Assembly (NCBI GenBank): GCA_964531265.1
Contig: CAZHDW010000010.1
Location: 10,257-74,256 of the forward strand
DNA: 64,000 bases
From: Hominenteromicrobium sp964531265
Lineage (GTDB): Bacteria; Bacillota; Clostridia; Oscillospirales; Acutalibacteraceae
Direction: 5' to 3'
Shown here: in pieces, positions 49,500 through 58,872 of the stretch
Numbering within the stretch: position 1 is the stretch's first letter
How the letters are laid out: every line of letters starts with the position of its first letter
Program-made: the position numbers and the translations under genes
Notes under the pieces: model-generated
What the model saw: the letters and a program-made list of their open reading frames with translations, nothing else
Database searches by the model: none
Told to the model about the DNA's origin: nothing

Positions 49500-50051
49500 T
49501 CATTCACCGTAAACTTCCGGCTTCAGAACGCCAACATACGGCAGATTTCTGTATTTCTCGTCATAATCGAGACCGTATCCCACGATGAATGCATCGGGAA
49601 TGATGCAGCCCCTGTACTTTGCGTATACATCCACCTCACGACGCTCGGGCTTATCGAACAAAGTGCAGACCTCGACGCTTGCGGGGTTTCTCTGCTTAAG
49701 GATATTTACGAGGTAGTGGAGTGTCTTACCGCTGTCGAGGATATCCTCGACGATGAGGATGTCATAGCCCTCAAGATTGATATCAAGATCCTTGATGATT
49801 TTTACGACGCCGCTTGTCTTTGTTCCGGAGCCATAACTGGAAACGGACATAAAGTCGATACGTGCCGGGATCGTGATAGCACGCATAAGGTCTGCCATAA
49901 ATGCTACAGAGCCCTTAAGCACGCTGACGAGCAGCAAATTCTTACCTGCATAGTCACGTGTGATCTCAGCGCCTACACGCTGTACCATTGCTGCGATGTC
50001 TTCCTCGCTGTAGAGAACTTCCTTGATATCCTTGCTCATTTCGTTAATCAT
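49500..50051 (-). CDS. hpt: Hypoxanthine phosphoribosyltransferase
   Basis: Purine salvage enzyme making IMP/GMP from hypoxanthine/guanine and PRPP. The 183-residue protein shows VLKGSVAFMADLMRAI near 44, the flexible-loop region MSVSSYGSGT near 68-77, and the PRPP signature ILIVEDILDSGKTLHY near 98-113, with VVGYGLDYDEKYRNLPYVG at the end. All expected catalytic parts are present. RBS AAAGGA. In Bacillus Hpt with TilS has been reported to activate ftsH transcription, and the same three genes are adjacent here. Confidence 0.96.
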   Translation of the reverse strand: MINEMSKDIKEVLYSEEDIAAMVQRVGAEITRDYAGKNLLLVSVLKGSVAFMADLMRAITIPARIDFMSVSSYGSGTKTSGVVKIIKDLDINLEGYDILIVEDILDSGKTLHYLVNILKQRNPASVEVCTLFDKPERREVDVYAKYRGCIIPDAFIVGYGLDYDEKYRNLPYVGVLKPEVYGE

Positions 50052-50078
50052 TTTTCTCGTCCTTTCCCCTCTGGGTGA

Positions 50079-51392
50079 TCATTTCACCGTACTTTCAACA
50101 AGCTGCACCTCAACATCCTTCCAGCCGTCTGCCATACCGACGGATTCTATCCAGATGATCTCTCCCTCTGCCTCAAGCAGCCACAGCTTATCCCGTACCG
50201 CCGCCGGAATACGAAGCTCGTTCATCAGCTTTTTGAGAGATTTTCCGACACCGCGTCCCATCGGGCGGAAGCGGTCTCCGGAACGCCTTGTGCGAACTGT
50301 TACAGTACTTGTAATTTTATCATAGTTTGAAAAGTTATTAAACAACAAATTATGAACTTTACTGCCGTTTTTTTGGTTTTCTGTAAACTTTTTTGAAACA
50401 AAAAGTGTTCTGCCGTCCGGCAGAGCAGCCTTTCCGTCAACGAGGGGCACGCACTCCTCGTTTTGCGCCCCAAAGGTTATTGTCAGCGTATCCTGCTTCG
50501 CAGTAAGCTGTGCACCACCCGGCAGGGATAGTGCACCGCCGCAGCGAACACAGCGTTCAGCCTCAACAAGATGCTCATAGCTGAGCCTTCCCACCGGCCG
50601 CAGCAGCATTTCAAGCGCAACACGCAGCACAGCGGAATGAGCCGCTCTCAGCGTTTTGAGATCATGACCCCATTCGCCCTCGCTTTCCGAAAGCAATGCA
50701 CTCGCCTGCTGAACCATAAATTCCTGCTGTAAAGCCATTGAGTCCGTAAATCTCGAAATAGCCTCGACCGTCTCGGGATTCACCCTTTTCAGCTCCGGCA
50801 GAACATTATGCCTCAGCCTGTTCCTTGTGTATTCAACATCCGCATTCGTTGAATCCGTCACATAGCTCAGCCCGTATTCCGCACAGAGAAGCTCTATCTC
50901 CTGCCTTGATACTCGCAGCAGGGGTCTGTATATATTTCCACGCCTCTGCGGTATTCCGCAGGCACCACGAGGGCCCATTCCCCTCGAAAGGTTCATCAGC
51001 ACCGTTTCCGCATTATCATCGGCATTATGAGCCGTGGCTATGCAGCCGCTCTCTCCGGCAAATTCCGTAAATGCGGCATATCGTACCCTTCTGGCACATT
51101 CCTCGAGCCCCTCGCCGCTTTCCTCTGCCATCACCGGGATGTCTTTTTTCAACACTTCAAGCTTCAAACGGTGGAAAGTGCAGAACTCGCGCACAAAACT
51201 CTCATCCCTGTCAGCCTCGGCACCGCGTATACAGTGGTTAACATGTATGCACAAAAGCCTTTCCGGGCCAAAATGCCGCAGCAGAAGATATGTCAGCAAG
51301 GTGGAATCCGCACCGCCGGAAAAGCCGACGATTATCTTTCCATCCTGCGGAAAATCATAGTTCACCCTTTGAAGGATAGCATCAGCCCTCAC
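50079..51392 (-). CDS. tilS: tRNA(Ile)-lysidine synthase
   Basis: Converts C34 of the AUA-reading tRNA(Ile) to lysidine, essential for reading AUA codons. The 437-residue protein starts with a PP-loop ATP pyrophosphatase domain (SGGADST at residues 25-31), followed by HNADDNAETVLMNLSRG near 110-130 and the C-terminal TilS domain (RRSGDRFRPMGRG near 385). I chose the GTG at 51392, which follows AGGAGG by 9 bases and overlaps the end of dnaB by 11 bases; the open frame further upstream lies inside dnaB and has no support. Confidence 0.94.
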   Translation of the reverse strand: MRADAILQRVNYDFPQDGKIIVGFSGGADSTLLTYLLLRHFGPERLLCIHVNHCIRGAEADRDESFVREFCTFHRLKLEVLKKDIPVMAEESGEGLEECARRVRYAAFTEFAGESGCIATAHNADDNAETVLMNLSRGMGPRGACGIPQRRGNIYRPLLRVSRQEIELLCAEYGLSYVTDSTNADVEYTRNRLRHNVLPELKRVNPETVEAISRFTDSMALQQEFMVQQASALLSESEGEWGHDLKTLRAAHSAVLRVALEMLLRPVGRLSYEHLVEAERCVRCGGALSLPGGAQLTAKQDTLTITFGAQNEECVPLVDGKAALPDGRTLFVSKKFTENQKNGSKVHNLLFNNFSNYDKITSTVTVRTRRSGDRFRPMGRGVGKSLKKLMNELRIPAAVRDKLWLLEAEGEIIWIESVGMADGWKDVEVQLVESTVK

Positions 51393-52761
51393 GCCGCACA
51401 ACCTCCTGAGAAGTAAAGCGCATGAATTCGCCCTGCCAGTGCAGTGGAACATTGCGCAGCTCACCATGTCTGTTCTTTGCGACTATACACTCGGCGCTGT
51501 TCTTATCGACATCCTCGGGAGATTTGGATTCATTCGCATAATACGCATCTCGGTAGAGAAAAAGAACGATATCGGCATCCTGCTCTATAGAACCGGAATC
51601 TCTGAGGTCGGAAAGTACGGGTCTGTGCTCCTGACGCTTTTCACCGGCACGGGCAAGCTGTGCCAGCGTGACCACGGGGATATTGAGCTCCTTTGCCATT
51701 ATCTTAAGGCTTCTGGTTATCTCTGATATTTCCTGCACACGGTTATCGATCCTCTGCGCACTGTTCATTAGCTGAAGATAGTCGATCATCACAAGATCAA
51801 CATCCTTCAGTCTGCGTATCTTCGCCTTCATCTCCGGAACCGTTATGCCCGGAGTATCGTCAAGATACAGCTCTGCCTTCGAAAGAATATCTCCGGCCTC
51901 TATCAGGCGCGTCCATTCACTCTCGGAAAGCTCACCCGTACGGAGCTTTGTTCCGCCGACAAGAGCCTCCGAGGATATGACACGCGAAGCCAGCTGCTCC
52001 TTGGACATTTCCAATGAGAAGAAGGCCACACGCTTACCGCTGACAACGCTCGCATTTCTTGCTATATTCAGCGCAAAGCTCGTTTTACCCATACCGGGAC
52101 GCGCACCGATTATTACAAGGTCGGATCTGTTAAGTCCGGTTATCGTATTATCGAGGTCGCGTATGCCGGTGGGGATTCCCTTATAGAGATCCTTGTCCGG
52201 GGAATTGAGCCTGTCAAGTCTTTCAAATGTATCGAAAAGAACATCGCTCAGCTTTTCAAGTCCGGCAAGAGCCTTGCCGCGGCGAATATCAAATATCCTC
52301 TGCTCTGCGGAATCCAGCAGCAGCGAGGTCTCCCCCGCTCCCTCCGTAGCATCGCTGAGTATTCCCCTTGCCGCATGGATGAGCATTCGCACATCGTATT
52401 TATCGCGAACTATTCTGCAATACTCCTCGACATTAGAAATGCTCGGCACAAGCTGTGCAAGCTGCATCAGGTACACCTTGCCGGTTCCCTCGTCAAAGGT
52501 ATCCTCATCCCTGAGACGTTCAAGCAGCGTTACCAGATCCACCGGCTTGCCTGCCGTGAACATCTCGAGCATGGCACCGTATATCAGCCGGTTATTGACC
52601 TGATAGAAATAATCGGCGCGCGGAAGCAGCTCTGCCACCGTTGAAAGGCAGACAGGCTCCAGCAAAACAGCACCGAGCACGGACTGTTCCGCTTCTGCGC
52701 TGAACGGCAGCACCATTCCCGGTACCGCCGCCGTATTCAAATCCAAATAGCCATCCGACAT
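51382..52761 (-). CDS. dnaB: Replicative DNA helicase DnaB
   Basis: Hexameric helicase of the replication fork. The 459-residue protein has the N-terminal collar domain with PFSAEAEQSVLGAVLLEP near 19-36, a linker helix, and the RecA-like motor with Walker A GARPGMGKTSFALNIA near 218 and Walker B LVMIDYLQLM near 320, plus the arginine-finger end region FLYRDAYY. No intein is present. It is followed by tilS with an 11-base overlap and preceded by rplI, the usual Firmicutes arrangement (gdpP-rplI-dnaB). Confidence 0.97.
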   Translation of the reverse strand: MSDGYLDLNTAAVPGMVLPFSAEAEQSVLGAVLLEPVCLSTVAELLPRADYFYQVNNRLIYGAMLEMFTAGKPVDLVTLLERLRDEDTFDEGTGKVYLMQLAQLVPSISNVEEYCRIVRDKYDVRMLIHAARGILSDATEGAGETSLLLDSAEQRIFDIRRGKALAGLEKLSDVLFDTFERLDRLNSPDKDLYKGIPTGIRDLDNTITGLNRSDLVIIGARPGMGKTSFALNIARNASVVSGKRVAFFSLEMSKEQLASRVISSEALVGGTKLRTGELSESEWTRLIEAGDILSKAELYLDDTPGITVPEMKAKIRRLKDVDLVMIDYLQLMNSAQRIDNRVQEISEITRSLKIMAKELNIPVVTLAQLARAGEKRQEHRPVLSDLRDSGSIEQDADIVLFLYRDAYYANESKSPEDVDKNSAECIVAKNRHGELRNVPLHWQGEFMRFTSQEVVRREG

Positions 52762-52806
52762 AATTTACAGCTCCAATACTTAATACAAAATTACATTTCG
52801 ATCAGA

Positions 52807-53253
52807 TCAAAGCTCTGTAACGGATACGGACATCTTAGTTGTAATGCCGGAATAGAGCTTTATCTCAAACTGATATGTTCCGAATGCCTTGATATCGGAA
52901 GAGAGGTGGATCTTTCTCTTATCGATCTCAACGCCGAACTGCTTCTTGATCTCCTGAGCGATCTCCTTGGCTGTAACCGAGCCGAAGAGCTTTCCGCCGG
53001 CGCCGGACTTTGCCGTGATGCGCACGATCTTCTCGCTGAGCTCCGCTGCAGCTCTCTGAGCCTCCTCTGTCTCCGTCTTTACCTTATATGCCTTGGATGC
53101 CTCGGCATTCTTAAGCTCATTCATTACCTGAGCATTTGCCTCTTTTGCAAGCTGGCGCGGCAGCAGGAAATTTCTTGCATAGCCCTCTGCTGCATTGATA
53201 AGCTCACCCTTCTTGCCAACACCCTTAACATCTGCCAAAAGTACTACTTTCAT
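52807..53253 (-). CDS. rplI: Ribosomal protein bL9
   Basis: 148-residue protein of the large subunit; N-terminal domain MKVVLLADVKGVGKKGELINAAEGYARNFLLP-like start (split in blocks MKVVLLADV, GKKGE, GYARNFLLP), long connecting helix (about 40-75) and C-terminal rRNA-binding domain with SAGGKLFGSV-like block SGAGGKLFGSVT and KRKIHLSSDIKAFG. ATG at 53253 with GAAAGGAA upstream. Lies 45 bases after gdpP. Confidence 0.97.
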   Translation of the reverse strand: MKVVLLADVKGVGKKGELINAAEGYARNFLLPRQLAKEANAQVMNELKNAEASKAYKVKTETEEAQRAAAELSEKIVRITAKSGAGGKLFGSVTAKEIAQEIKKQFGVEIDKRKIHLSSDIKAFGTYQFEIKLYSGITTKMSVSVTEL

Positions 53254-53298
53254 ATTGATTCCTTTCTCCAATCGGACCTTTGCTTAATTGATACGCGG

Positions 53299-55275
53299 TC
53301 AATCGTCCTTCTTCATAGCCGACGCCAGCTTCTGATCCAGTACACGGACGAGCATTTTTCTGACATCCTCCGTTGTGCTGTTCTTTACCTGTGCTCCGGC
53401 CATATTGAAGTGTCCGCCGCCGCCGAATTCTTCCAGAAGTATCTGCACGTTCACGTCTCCGAGGCTGCGCGCCGAGATTCCTATCTCGTTGCCCACCTTG
53501 AAAATGACGAACGATGCGCGAATACCCTGTATAGACAGCAGCTCATCGGCCGCCTGTGCCGCCGCTATGCGAACATTCGGGAATTCCCAATTAGAGCACG
53601 CGATAGCACAGTTTTTATATATCTCCGTACCTGCAACGAGCTGAGAGCGCTCCTTATAGGTATTGAGAGAATTTGCAAACAACTTTTTGACCTCAACCGT
53701 ATCCGCACCGCGGCGTCTCAAAAACGCCGACGCCTCAAAGGTGCGCACACCTGTCTTAAGGACAAAATTCTTGGTATCGAGCATGATACCGGCCAAAAGT
53801 GCAGTCGCCTCCACTCGGTTAAGTGCGGAGGAATTGATATACTGCACAAGCTCTGCCACCATTTCGGATGCTGAGCTCGCATACGGCTCGTGATAGAAAA
53901 TTATCGCATCCTTTATATGCGTCACCATCATTCTGTGGTGATCTATGACCACAACTCTCTGTATCGCGTTGAGAACCTCCTGGCTCTCAACAAAATTGAC
54001 GGAATGTGTATCAACAACTATCAAAAGTGAACGCTGTGTACAGCGCTCCACTGCATCCTGCGGCGTGATAAACATATTCTCATACTCCGGCTTATGCTTG
54101 AAGGAGTTTATCATAGTACCTGCCAGAGAGCGATTTATGTCTATTACTATGCTTGCACGGCATTGCAGACCCTTTGTCACTGCCGCCCAAACGCCCACTG
54201 CCGCACCCACGCTGTCGAGGTCGGAGTTCTTGTGTCCCATGATGAAAACATGGTCACTGGACTTGATATGGTCGGAAAGTGTTGCCGCAATAACACGTGT
54301 ACGCACCTTATCGCGCTTTTCAACGCCCTTTGACAGTCCGCCGAAGAACTCATAGGTACCGTCCGGCAAATGGACGGCAACCTGATCTCCGCCGCGGCCA
54401 AGCGCCATGTCAAGCGCCTGACGTGCATGCATCTCACTGAGAGCCGCAGTATCCGAGCCCCTGCCTATACCTATGGAAACAGTAGCCGCCATGCCGTTTG
54501 CAGCCTTTACTGCGCGTACACTGTCAAGCACGGCGAAGCGCTCCTGCTTGGCCTGCTCAACATGCTTATCATCCGTGATTAGCATGTAGCGGCCGTTCGA
54601 CAGTCTGCGCAAAAAGCCGCCCATCATCTCATTTGACCACTTACGAAGCACTGCTTCGACCTCCGAGGTGATTCTGGAGTCCTCGCCACCGGCGGCATCA
54701 TGAGTGAGCTCCTCGCGATTATCGAAGGTAATCATGGCGACCACGGTGCGCTTTTCTCTGTACTCCCTGTGAATCTGCTTATAATAGGTATCATCCACAA
54801 AGTATACTATGCTTCCGGCATCCGTGCGCAGACCGTAGGCTGTGAACTCCTTGTCAGCGAAGGATATGGCCGTACCCTTCTCCGACAATATCTGTCTGAG
54901 CGTTTTCGGGTATATATAAGCCGCAATATTCTCTCCGCACACCTCTCCGTCACGCGAAAAAGCATCCTTGAATTTTTCATTTGCCCAGATTATATCCCCT
55001 GCGTCTCCGAGCACCGTAACCGACAGCGGAAAGCTGTCAAGCTCATGCTGGCCCTCCGCAGAGAGCACCTGCTTTGCGGCCGAAAGTGCATTCTGTATGC
55101 GCATACGATATTTGATATCAGTTACAGCGATAAAAGCCGCAAAAACCACTGACATACATATCTCCACCGCAAAAAGATATTTATTATATCTGAAGCTGAC
55201 AGCGGAAACTGCGAACAGTGCGGCGCACATTGCATAGCACACCGGGGTAGTCATCCAGATTCGCTTTCCTCTCAT
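53299..55275 (-). CDS. gdpP: Cyclic-di-AMP phosphodiesterase GdpP
   Basis: Membrane-anchored regulator that hydrolyses c-di-AMP, controlling potassium and cell-wall homeostasis. The 658-residue protein has two N-terminal membrane helices (about 10-55), a PAS-like domain (about 80-150), a degenerate GGDEF domain (about 170-300), and the catalytic DHH-DHHA1 region: GHKNSDLDSVGAAVG near 345, VVDTHS near 420, VVIDHHRM near 445, and GGGGHFNMAGAQ near 622. Metal ligands are present, so activity is expected. RBS AGGAGA before the ATG. Encoded between rnj and rplI, as usual. Confidence 0.95.
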   Translation of the reverse strand: MRGKRIWMTTPVCYAMCAALFAVSAVSFRYNKYLFAVEICMSVVFAAFIAVTDIKYRMRIQNALSAAKQVLSAEGQHELDSFPLSVTVLGDAGDIIWANEKFKDAFSRDGEVCGENIAAYIYPKTLRQILSEKGTAISFADKEFTAYGLRTDAGSIVYFVDDTYYKQIHREYREKRTVVAMITFDNREELTHDAAGGEDSRITSEVEAVLRKWSNEMMGGFLRRLSNGRYMLITDDKHVEQAKQERFAVLDSVRAVKAANGMAATVSIGIGRGSDTAALSEMHARQALDMALGRGGDQVAVHLPDGTYEFFGGLSKGVEKRDKVRTRVIAATLSDHIKSSDHVFIMGHKNSDLDSVGAAVGVWAAVTKGLQCRASIVIDINRSLAGTMINSFKHKPEYENMFITPQDAVERCTQRSLLIVVDTHSVNFVESQEVLNAIQRVVVIDHHRMMVTHIKDAIIFYHEPYASSASEMVAELVQYINSSALNRVEATALLAGIMLDTKNFVLKTGVRTFEASAFLRRRGADTVEVKKLFANSLNTYKERSQLVAGTEIYKNCAIACSNWEFPNVRIAAAQAADELLSIQGIRASFVIFKVGNEIGISARSLGDVNVQILLEEFGGGGHFNMAGAQVKNSTTEDVRKMLVRVLDQKLASAMKKDD

Positions 55276-55308
55276 ATACTGATCTCCTCTCAGCGCATAC
55301 GCGGAAAT

Positions 55309-57285
55309 TTAAACCTCCATTATGATCGGGAGGATCATTGGACTGCGGCGGGTGCGCTGGTACAGGAACCTTGAAAGCCCGTCCCTGACGCGAAGCTTTA
55401 TCGCACTCCACTCGCGAATATGCTCATTCATACACTGCTGAACAATGTTGCTTACGAGCTGTCTTGCTTCCTCCATCATTTCTTCGGACTCTCTTACATA
55501 GACAAAGCCTCTGGAAACGATGTCCGGGCCGGAGACAATATCTCCGGAAACAGAATCTATAGTGCAGACAGCAATGATGAGGCCGTCCTCCGCAAGATGC
55601 TTACGGTCTCTGAGGACGATGCTTCCGACATCACCCACGCCGAGGCCGTCAACCATAACCGCACCTGCCGGTACGGACGGAAGCTGCTTGAGATATGCCT
55701 CGTTTATTTCAACCGCACTGCCGATATCTCCGATAAAGATATTCTCTGCCGGCATTCCCATGCTCATAGCAACTCCGGCATGCTTTCTCAAATGCTTCTG
55801 CTCACCGTGAACCGGGATGAAATATTTCGGCTTGGTCAATGCCTGGATCATCTTGAGCTCCTCCTGGCATGCATGGCCGGATACATGAACATCGTACATG
55901 GATTCATAAACAACGTCACAGCCGTGCTTCATGAGCTCATCAACGACCGTACCGACGGTCTTTTCGTTGCCGGGGATCGGACGAGCCGAAATAATTATCA
56001 TATCGTTCTCGCTGATAGCAACCTGACGATGATCCGAAAATGCCATTCTTGTAAGTGCGGACATGGGCTCGCCCTGGCTGCCCGTTGTTATCAGAACTAT
56101 CTGGTCATTCGGATATCTGGATATCATGTTGAGGTCGATGAGCAGTCCGTCCGGAACCTTGAGGTAGCCGAGCTCACTTGCAATGGACATTACGTTCACC
56201 ATGCTGCGTCCGGACAGTGCCACCTTCCTTCCGTATTTCGCCGCGCAGTCGATTATCTGCTGCACACGGCTGATATTGGAAGCGAAGGTCGCAATTATCA
56301 GTCTCTTGTGTCCTGCCTCAGCACGTGCAAAAAGCGCCTCAAAGGTCGCATTGACCTTCTGCTCCGTCTGGGTATATCCCGGACGCTCTGCGTTGGTGGA
56401 GTCCGCCATAAGCATGAGAACTCCCTCCTGGCCGAGCTGTGCAAAGCGCGCAAGGTCGATCATTCCACCCTGTGTAGGTGTAAAATCCACCTTAAAGTCA
56501 CCCGTGTGAACGATTACACCGGCCGGAGTGTGCAGTGCCAGTGCAACGGCATCGGAAATGGAGTGGTTCACATGTATCAGCTCCACATCGAAGCAGCCGA
56601 GCTTTACATGGCTGCCCGCGGGCGTTACATTGAGCTGCACCCAGCCCATATTGTGCTCCTTGAGCTTATTCTCGATAAGTGCAAGTGTAAGCGAGGTTCC
56701 GTAGACCGGAGCATTTATCTTCTTGAGCAGATACGGAAGTCCGCCGATATGATCCTCATGTCCGTGCGTAATGAATATACCGCGAATCTTATCGCTGTTT
56801 TTCTCAACAAAGGTGAAATCCGGTATTACAGCATCGATGCCGAACATCTCGTCATCCGGGAAAGCAAGTCCGCAGTCAACAATGACCATATCCTGGCCAC
56901 ACTCGAACAGGGTGAAATTCTTTCCGATCTCATTCAACCCTCCGAGGAAATATGCCTTAATAGACGGCTTGGGCTGCGGCTTTCTGTTCTTTTTGGACTT
57001 ATTCGTGCGTGTAGCCTCCGACGAGGAAGCAGAAGCATTCTTTGTGGGAGCTGCCTCATTCTTCTTTGTCGAAGTCTTCCTTGAGCTCTGCGGCTGGCGC
57101 TTCATCGTTCTCTTCTTCTGAGTACGCTCCGCAGCCGATGCAGAGTCCTTGTCGATGGGGTCCGCTATCTTTCCGATAAATGTTGTGCCATCTGCTGCTC
57201 TGAGCGGCTGATCCTGCTGCTTTTTAGCAGCGGCATCGCCGAGCGATGCAGGCTTCTTTATTCTGTTTAATTTTCTTTCAGCCAA
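55309..57285 (-). CDS. rnj: Ribonuclease J with long N-terminal extension
   Basis: 5'-exo/endoribonuclease of the MBL/beta-CASP fold that drives mRNA turnover and rRNA maturation. Residues from about 108 on match RNase J: AYFLGGLNEIGKN, metal site THGHEDHIGGLPYLL near 173, TGDFKVD near 250, and the beta-CASP GQGEPMSALTRM-like block (GSQGEPMSALTR near 415). At 658 residues it is about 100 longer than the common 555. The extra N-terminus is low-complexity, rich in Lys, Ala, Ser and Gln, and is likely disordered and RNA-binding (inference). Start is TTG with GGAGGT upstream; its promoter is at 57376-57404. Confidence 0.95.
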   Translation of the reverse strand: MAERKLNRIKKPASLGDAAAKKQQDQPLRAADGTTFIGKIADPIDKDSASAAERTQKKRTMKRQPQSSRKTSTKKNEAAPTKNASASSSEATRTNKSKKNRKPQPKPSIKAYFLGGLNEIGKNFTLFECGQDMVIVDCGLAFPDDEMFGIDAVIPDFTFVEKNSDKIRGIFITHGHEDHIGGLPYLLKKINAPVYGTSLTLALIENKLKEHNMGWVQLNVTPAGSHVKLGCFDVELIHVNHSISDAVALALHTPAGVIVHTGDFKVDFTPTQGGMIDLARFAQLGQEGVLMLMADSTNAERPGYTQTEQKVNATFEALFARAEAGHKRLIIATFASNISRVQQIIDCAAKYGRKVALSGRSMVNVMSIASELGYLKVPDGLLIDLNMISRYPNDQIVLITTGSQGEPMSALTRMAFSDHRQVAISENDMIIISARPIPGNEKTVGTVVDELMKHGCDVVYESMYDVHVSGHACQEELKMIQALTKPKYFIPVHGEQKHLRKHAGVAMSMGMPAENIFIGDIGSAVEINEAYLKQLPSVPAGAVMVDGLGVGDVGSIVLRDRKHLAEDGLIIAVCTIDSVSGDIVSGPDIVSRGFVYVRESEEMMEEARQLVSNIVQQCMNEHIREWSAIKLRVRDGLSRFLYQRTRRSPMILPIIMEV

Positions 57286-57375
57286 ATAAATACCTCCAAA
57301 TAATAATGTAATATATGTTGTTTATGGAACATGCATCCGCACATCCCTTTTACGTGCACAGCTATAGATAATACT

Positions 57376-57404
57376 ATATTACTACACCTGCTTTTGAATG
57401 TCAA
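57376..57404 (-). promoter_or_regulatory. Promoter for rnj-gdpP-rplI cluster
   Basis: Minus strand consensus TTGACA (57399-57404), 17-base spacer, TAATAT (57376-57381), leader about 84 bases. Confidence 0.8.
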
Positions 57405-57516
57405 GATTCTGAAAAGCGCCGCACCGGTACCGCCCCGGCAGATGCTTTTAGCAGTAATTTTCCAAGCCACAGGCCGCGATATGCAAAAGGAATTTACATT
57501 TTTTTGCAATTTACTA

Positions 57517-57545
57517 TTGCATTGTATACCAAAACGGTGTATATT
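57517..57545 (+). promoter_or_regulatory. Promoter and candidate operator of nifS-nifU
   Basis: TTGCAT (57517-57522), 17-base spacer, TATATT (57540-57545). Between and over them sits an inverted repeat TATAC (57525-57529) and GTATA (57539-57543), positioned to block polymerase. An Rrf2/IscR-type regulator is the natural candidate for such a gene pair, but no regulator gene is adjacent. The rest of the 57286-57627 region holds only the two divergent promoters and leaders. Confidence 0.55.
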
Positions 57546-57627
57546 ATATCCTGTAAGAGGAAATGCTATGAGCTGTCACGGTATTCCTGCTTACAGAGAA
57601 AAAATTTATCCGAAAGGTATGATAAAA

Positions 57628-58821
57628 ATGGATATGAACGGCAAGAAGGTCATTTACGCGGATAACGCCGCTACAACCTCGGTTTCACCGGCTGTTCTGG
57701 ACGCCATGCTCCCCTTCTATAAGGAAGTTTACGGCAACCCCTCCAGCCTCTATTCCATAGGCAATGAAGCGAAAAAGCCGCTTGAAGAGGCCAGAGCTAT
57801 GGTGGCAAAATGTCTCGGTGCTCAGCCCAATGAGATATTCTTCACCAGCGGCGGCAGTGAGAGCGACAACTGGGCAATAAAGGGCGCTGCTCACAAGATG
57901 GCAAAGCAGGGCAAGAATCACATCATCACCAGTAAGTTCGAGCATCACGCAGTCCTGCACACATGTGCGGCTCTTGAGAAGGAGGGCTTCACAGTCACCT
58001 ATCTGGATGTTCACGAAAACGGTATTGTGCGTCCCGAGGAGCTTGAGGCTGCTATCACCGACAAGACAGCACTTGTCACAATAATGTATGCAAACAACGA
58101 GATCGGCACCATTCAGCCGATATCCGAGATTGGCGCTATCTGCAAAAAGCACGGCGTTCTCTTCCACACCGATGCTGTTCAGGCAGTCGGCAATGTTCAC
58201 ATCGACGTTAAAGAGCAGAACATCGACATGCTCTCCCTCAGCGGTCACAAGCTGCACGCCCCGAAGGGTGTCGGTGCTCTCTATATCCGCCGTGGCATAG
58301 TTCTCCCCAACCTCATCGACGGCGGCGCACAGGAGCGTAACCGCCGCGCAGGTACAGAAAATGTCGCAGGCATCGTTGGCCTCGGAAAAGCTATTGAGAT
58401 CGCTACAGCTACAATGGATGAGAAGAATGCAAAGCTCAAGAGAATGCAGGACAAGCTCATCACCGAAATACTCAAAATAGACCGCAGCCGTTTGAACGGT
58501 GACCGCGAAAAGCGTTTGCCCGGCAATATCAGCTTCTGCTTCGAGGGCATTGAGGGTGAATCCCTGCTGCTTATGCTCGACATGAAGGGCATTTGTGCTT
58601 CCTCCGGCAGTGCCTGCACCTCCGGTTCTCTGGATCCGAGCCACGTACTGCTCGCTATCGGCCTTAAGCACGAGGTCGCTCACGGCTCTCTGCGTCTCAG
58701 CTTCAGTGATGTCAACAACGAGAGCGATGTGGATTACATCATCGAGGTTCTTCCGCAGATCGTAAATAAACTCCGTGCAATGAGCCCGCTTTGGGATGCT
58801 ATCATTCACGGAAGAGTATGA
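57628..58821 (+). CDS. nifS: Cysteine desulfurase, NifS/IscS type
   Basis: PLP enzyme that delivers sulfur from cysteine to the scaffold NifU. The 397-residue protein has YADNAATTSVSP at the start, the PLP lysine in SLSGHKLHAPKG near 200, and the mobile active-site Cys in SSGSACTSGSLDPSHVL near 325, so it is the class with a long catalytic loop. I prefer the ATG at 57628 (AAAGG 10 bases upstream), but an in-frame ATG at 57568 has a good AGAGGA and would add 20 residues (starting MSCHGI); both may be used. nifU follows after 51 bases. Confidence 0.94.
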   Translation: MDMNGKKVIYADNAATTSVSPAVLDAMLPFYKEVYGNPSSLYSIGNEAKKPLEEARAMVAKCLGAQPNEIFFTSGGSESDNWAIKGAAHKMAKQGKNHIITSKFEHHAVLHTCAALEKEGFTVTYLDVHENGIVRPEELEAAITDKTALVTIMYANNEIGTIQPISEIGAICKKHGVLFHTDAVQAVGNVHIDVKEQNIDMLSLSGHKLHAPKGVGALYIRRGIVLPNLIDGGAQERNRRAGTENVAGIVGLGKAIEIATATMDEKNAKLKRMQDKLITEILKIDRSRLNGDREKRLPGNISFCFEGIEGESLLLMLDMKGICASSGSACTSGSLDPSHVLLAIGLKHEVAHGSLRLSFSDVNNESDVDYIIEVLPQIVNKLRAMSPLWDAIIHGRV

Positions 58822-58872
58822 TCCGATCTCTATTGATATAAACTGTTTAGATTTTGAAAGGAATGAATTTTT

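Noticed and set aside
55420..57084. 554-codon plus-strand frame opposite rnj
   Set aside because: Antisense shadow created by codon bias of RNase J; composition unlike a real protein.
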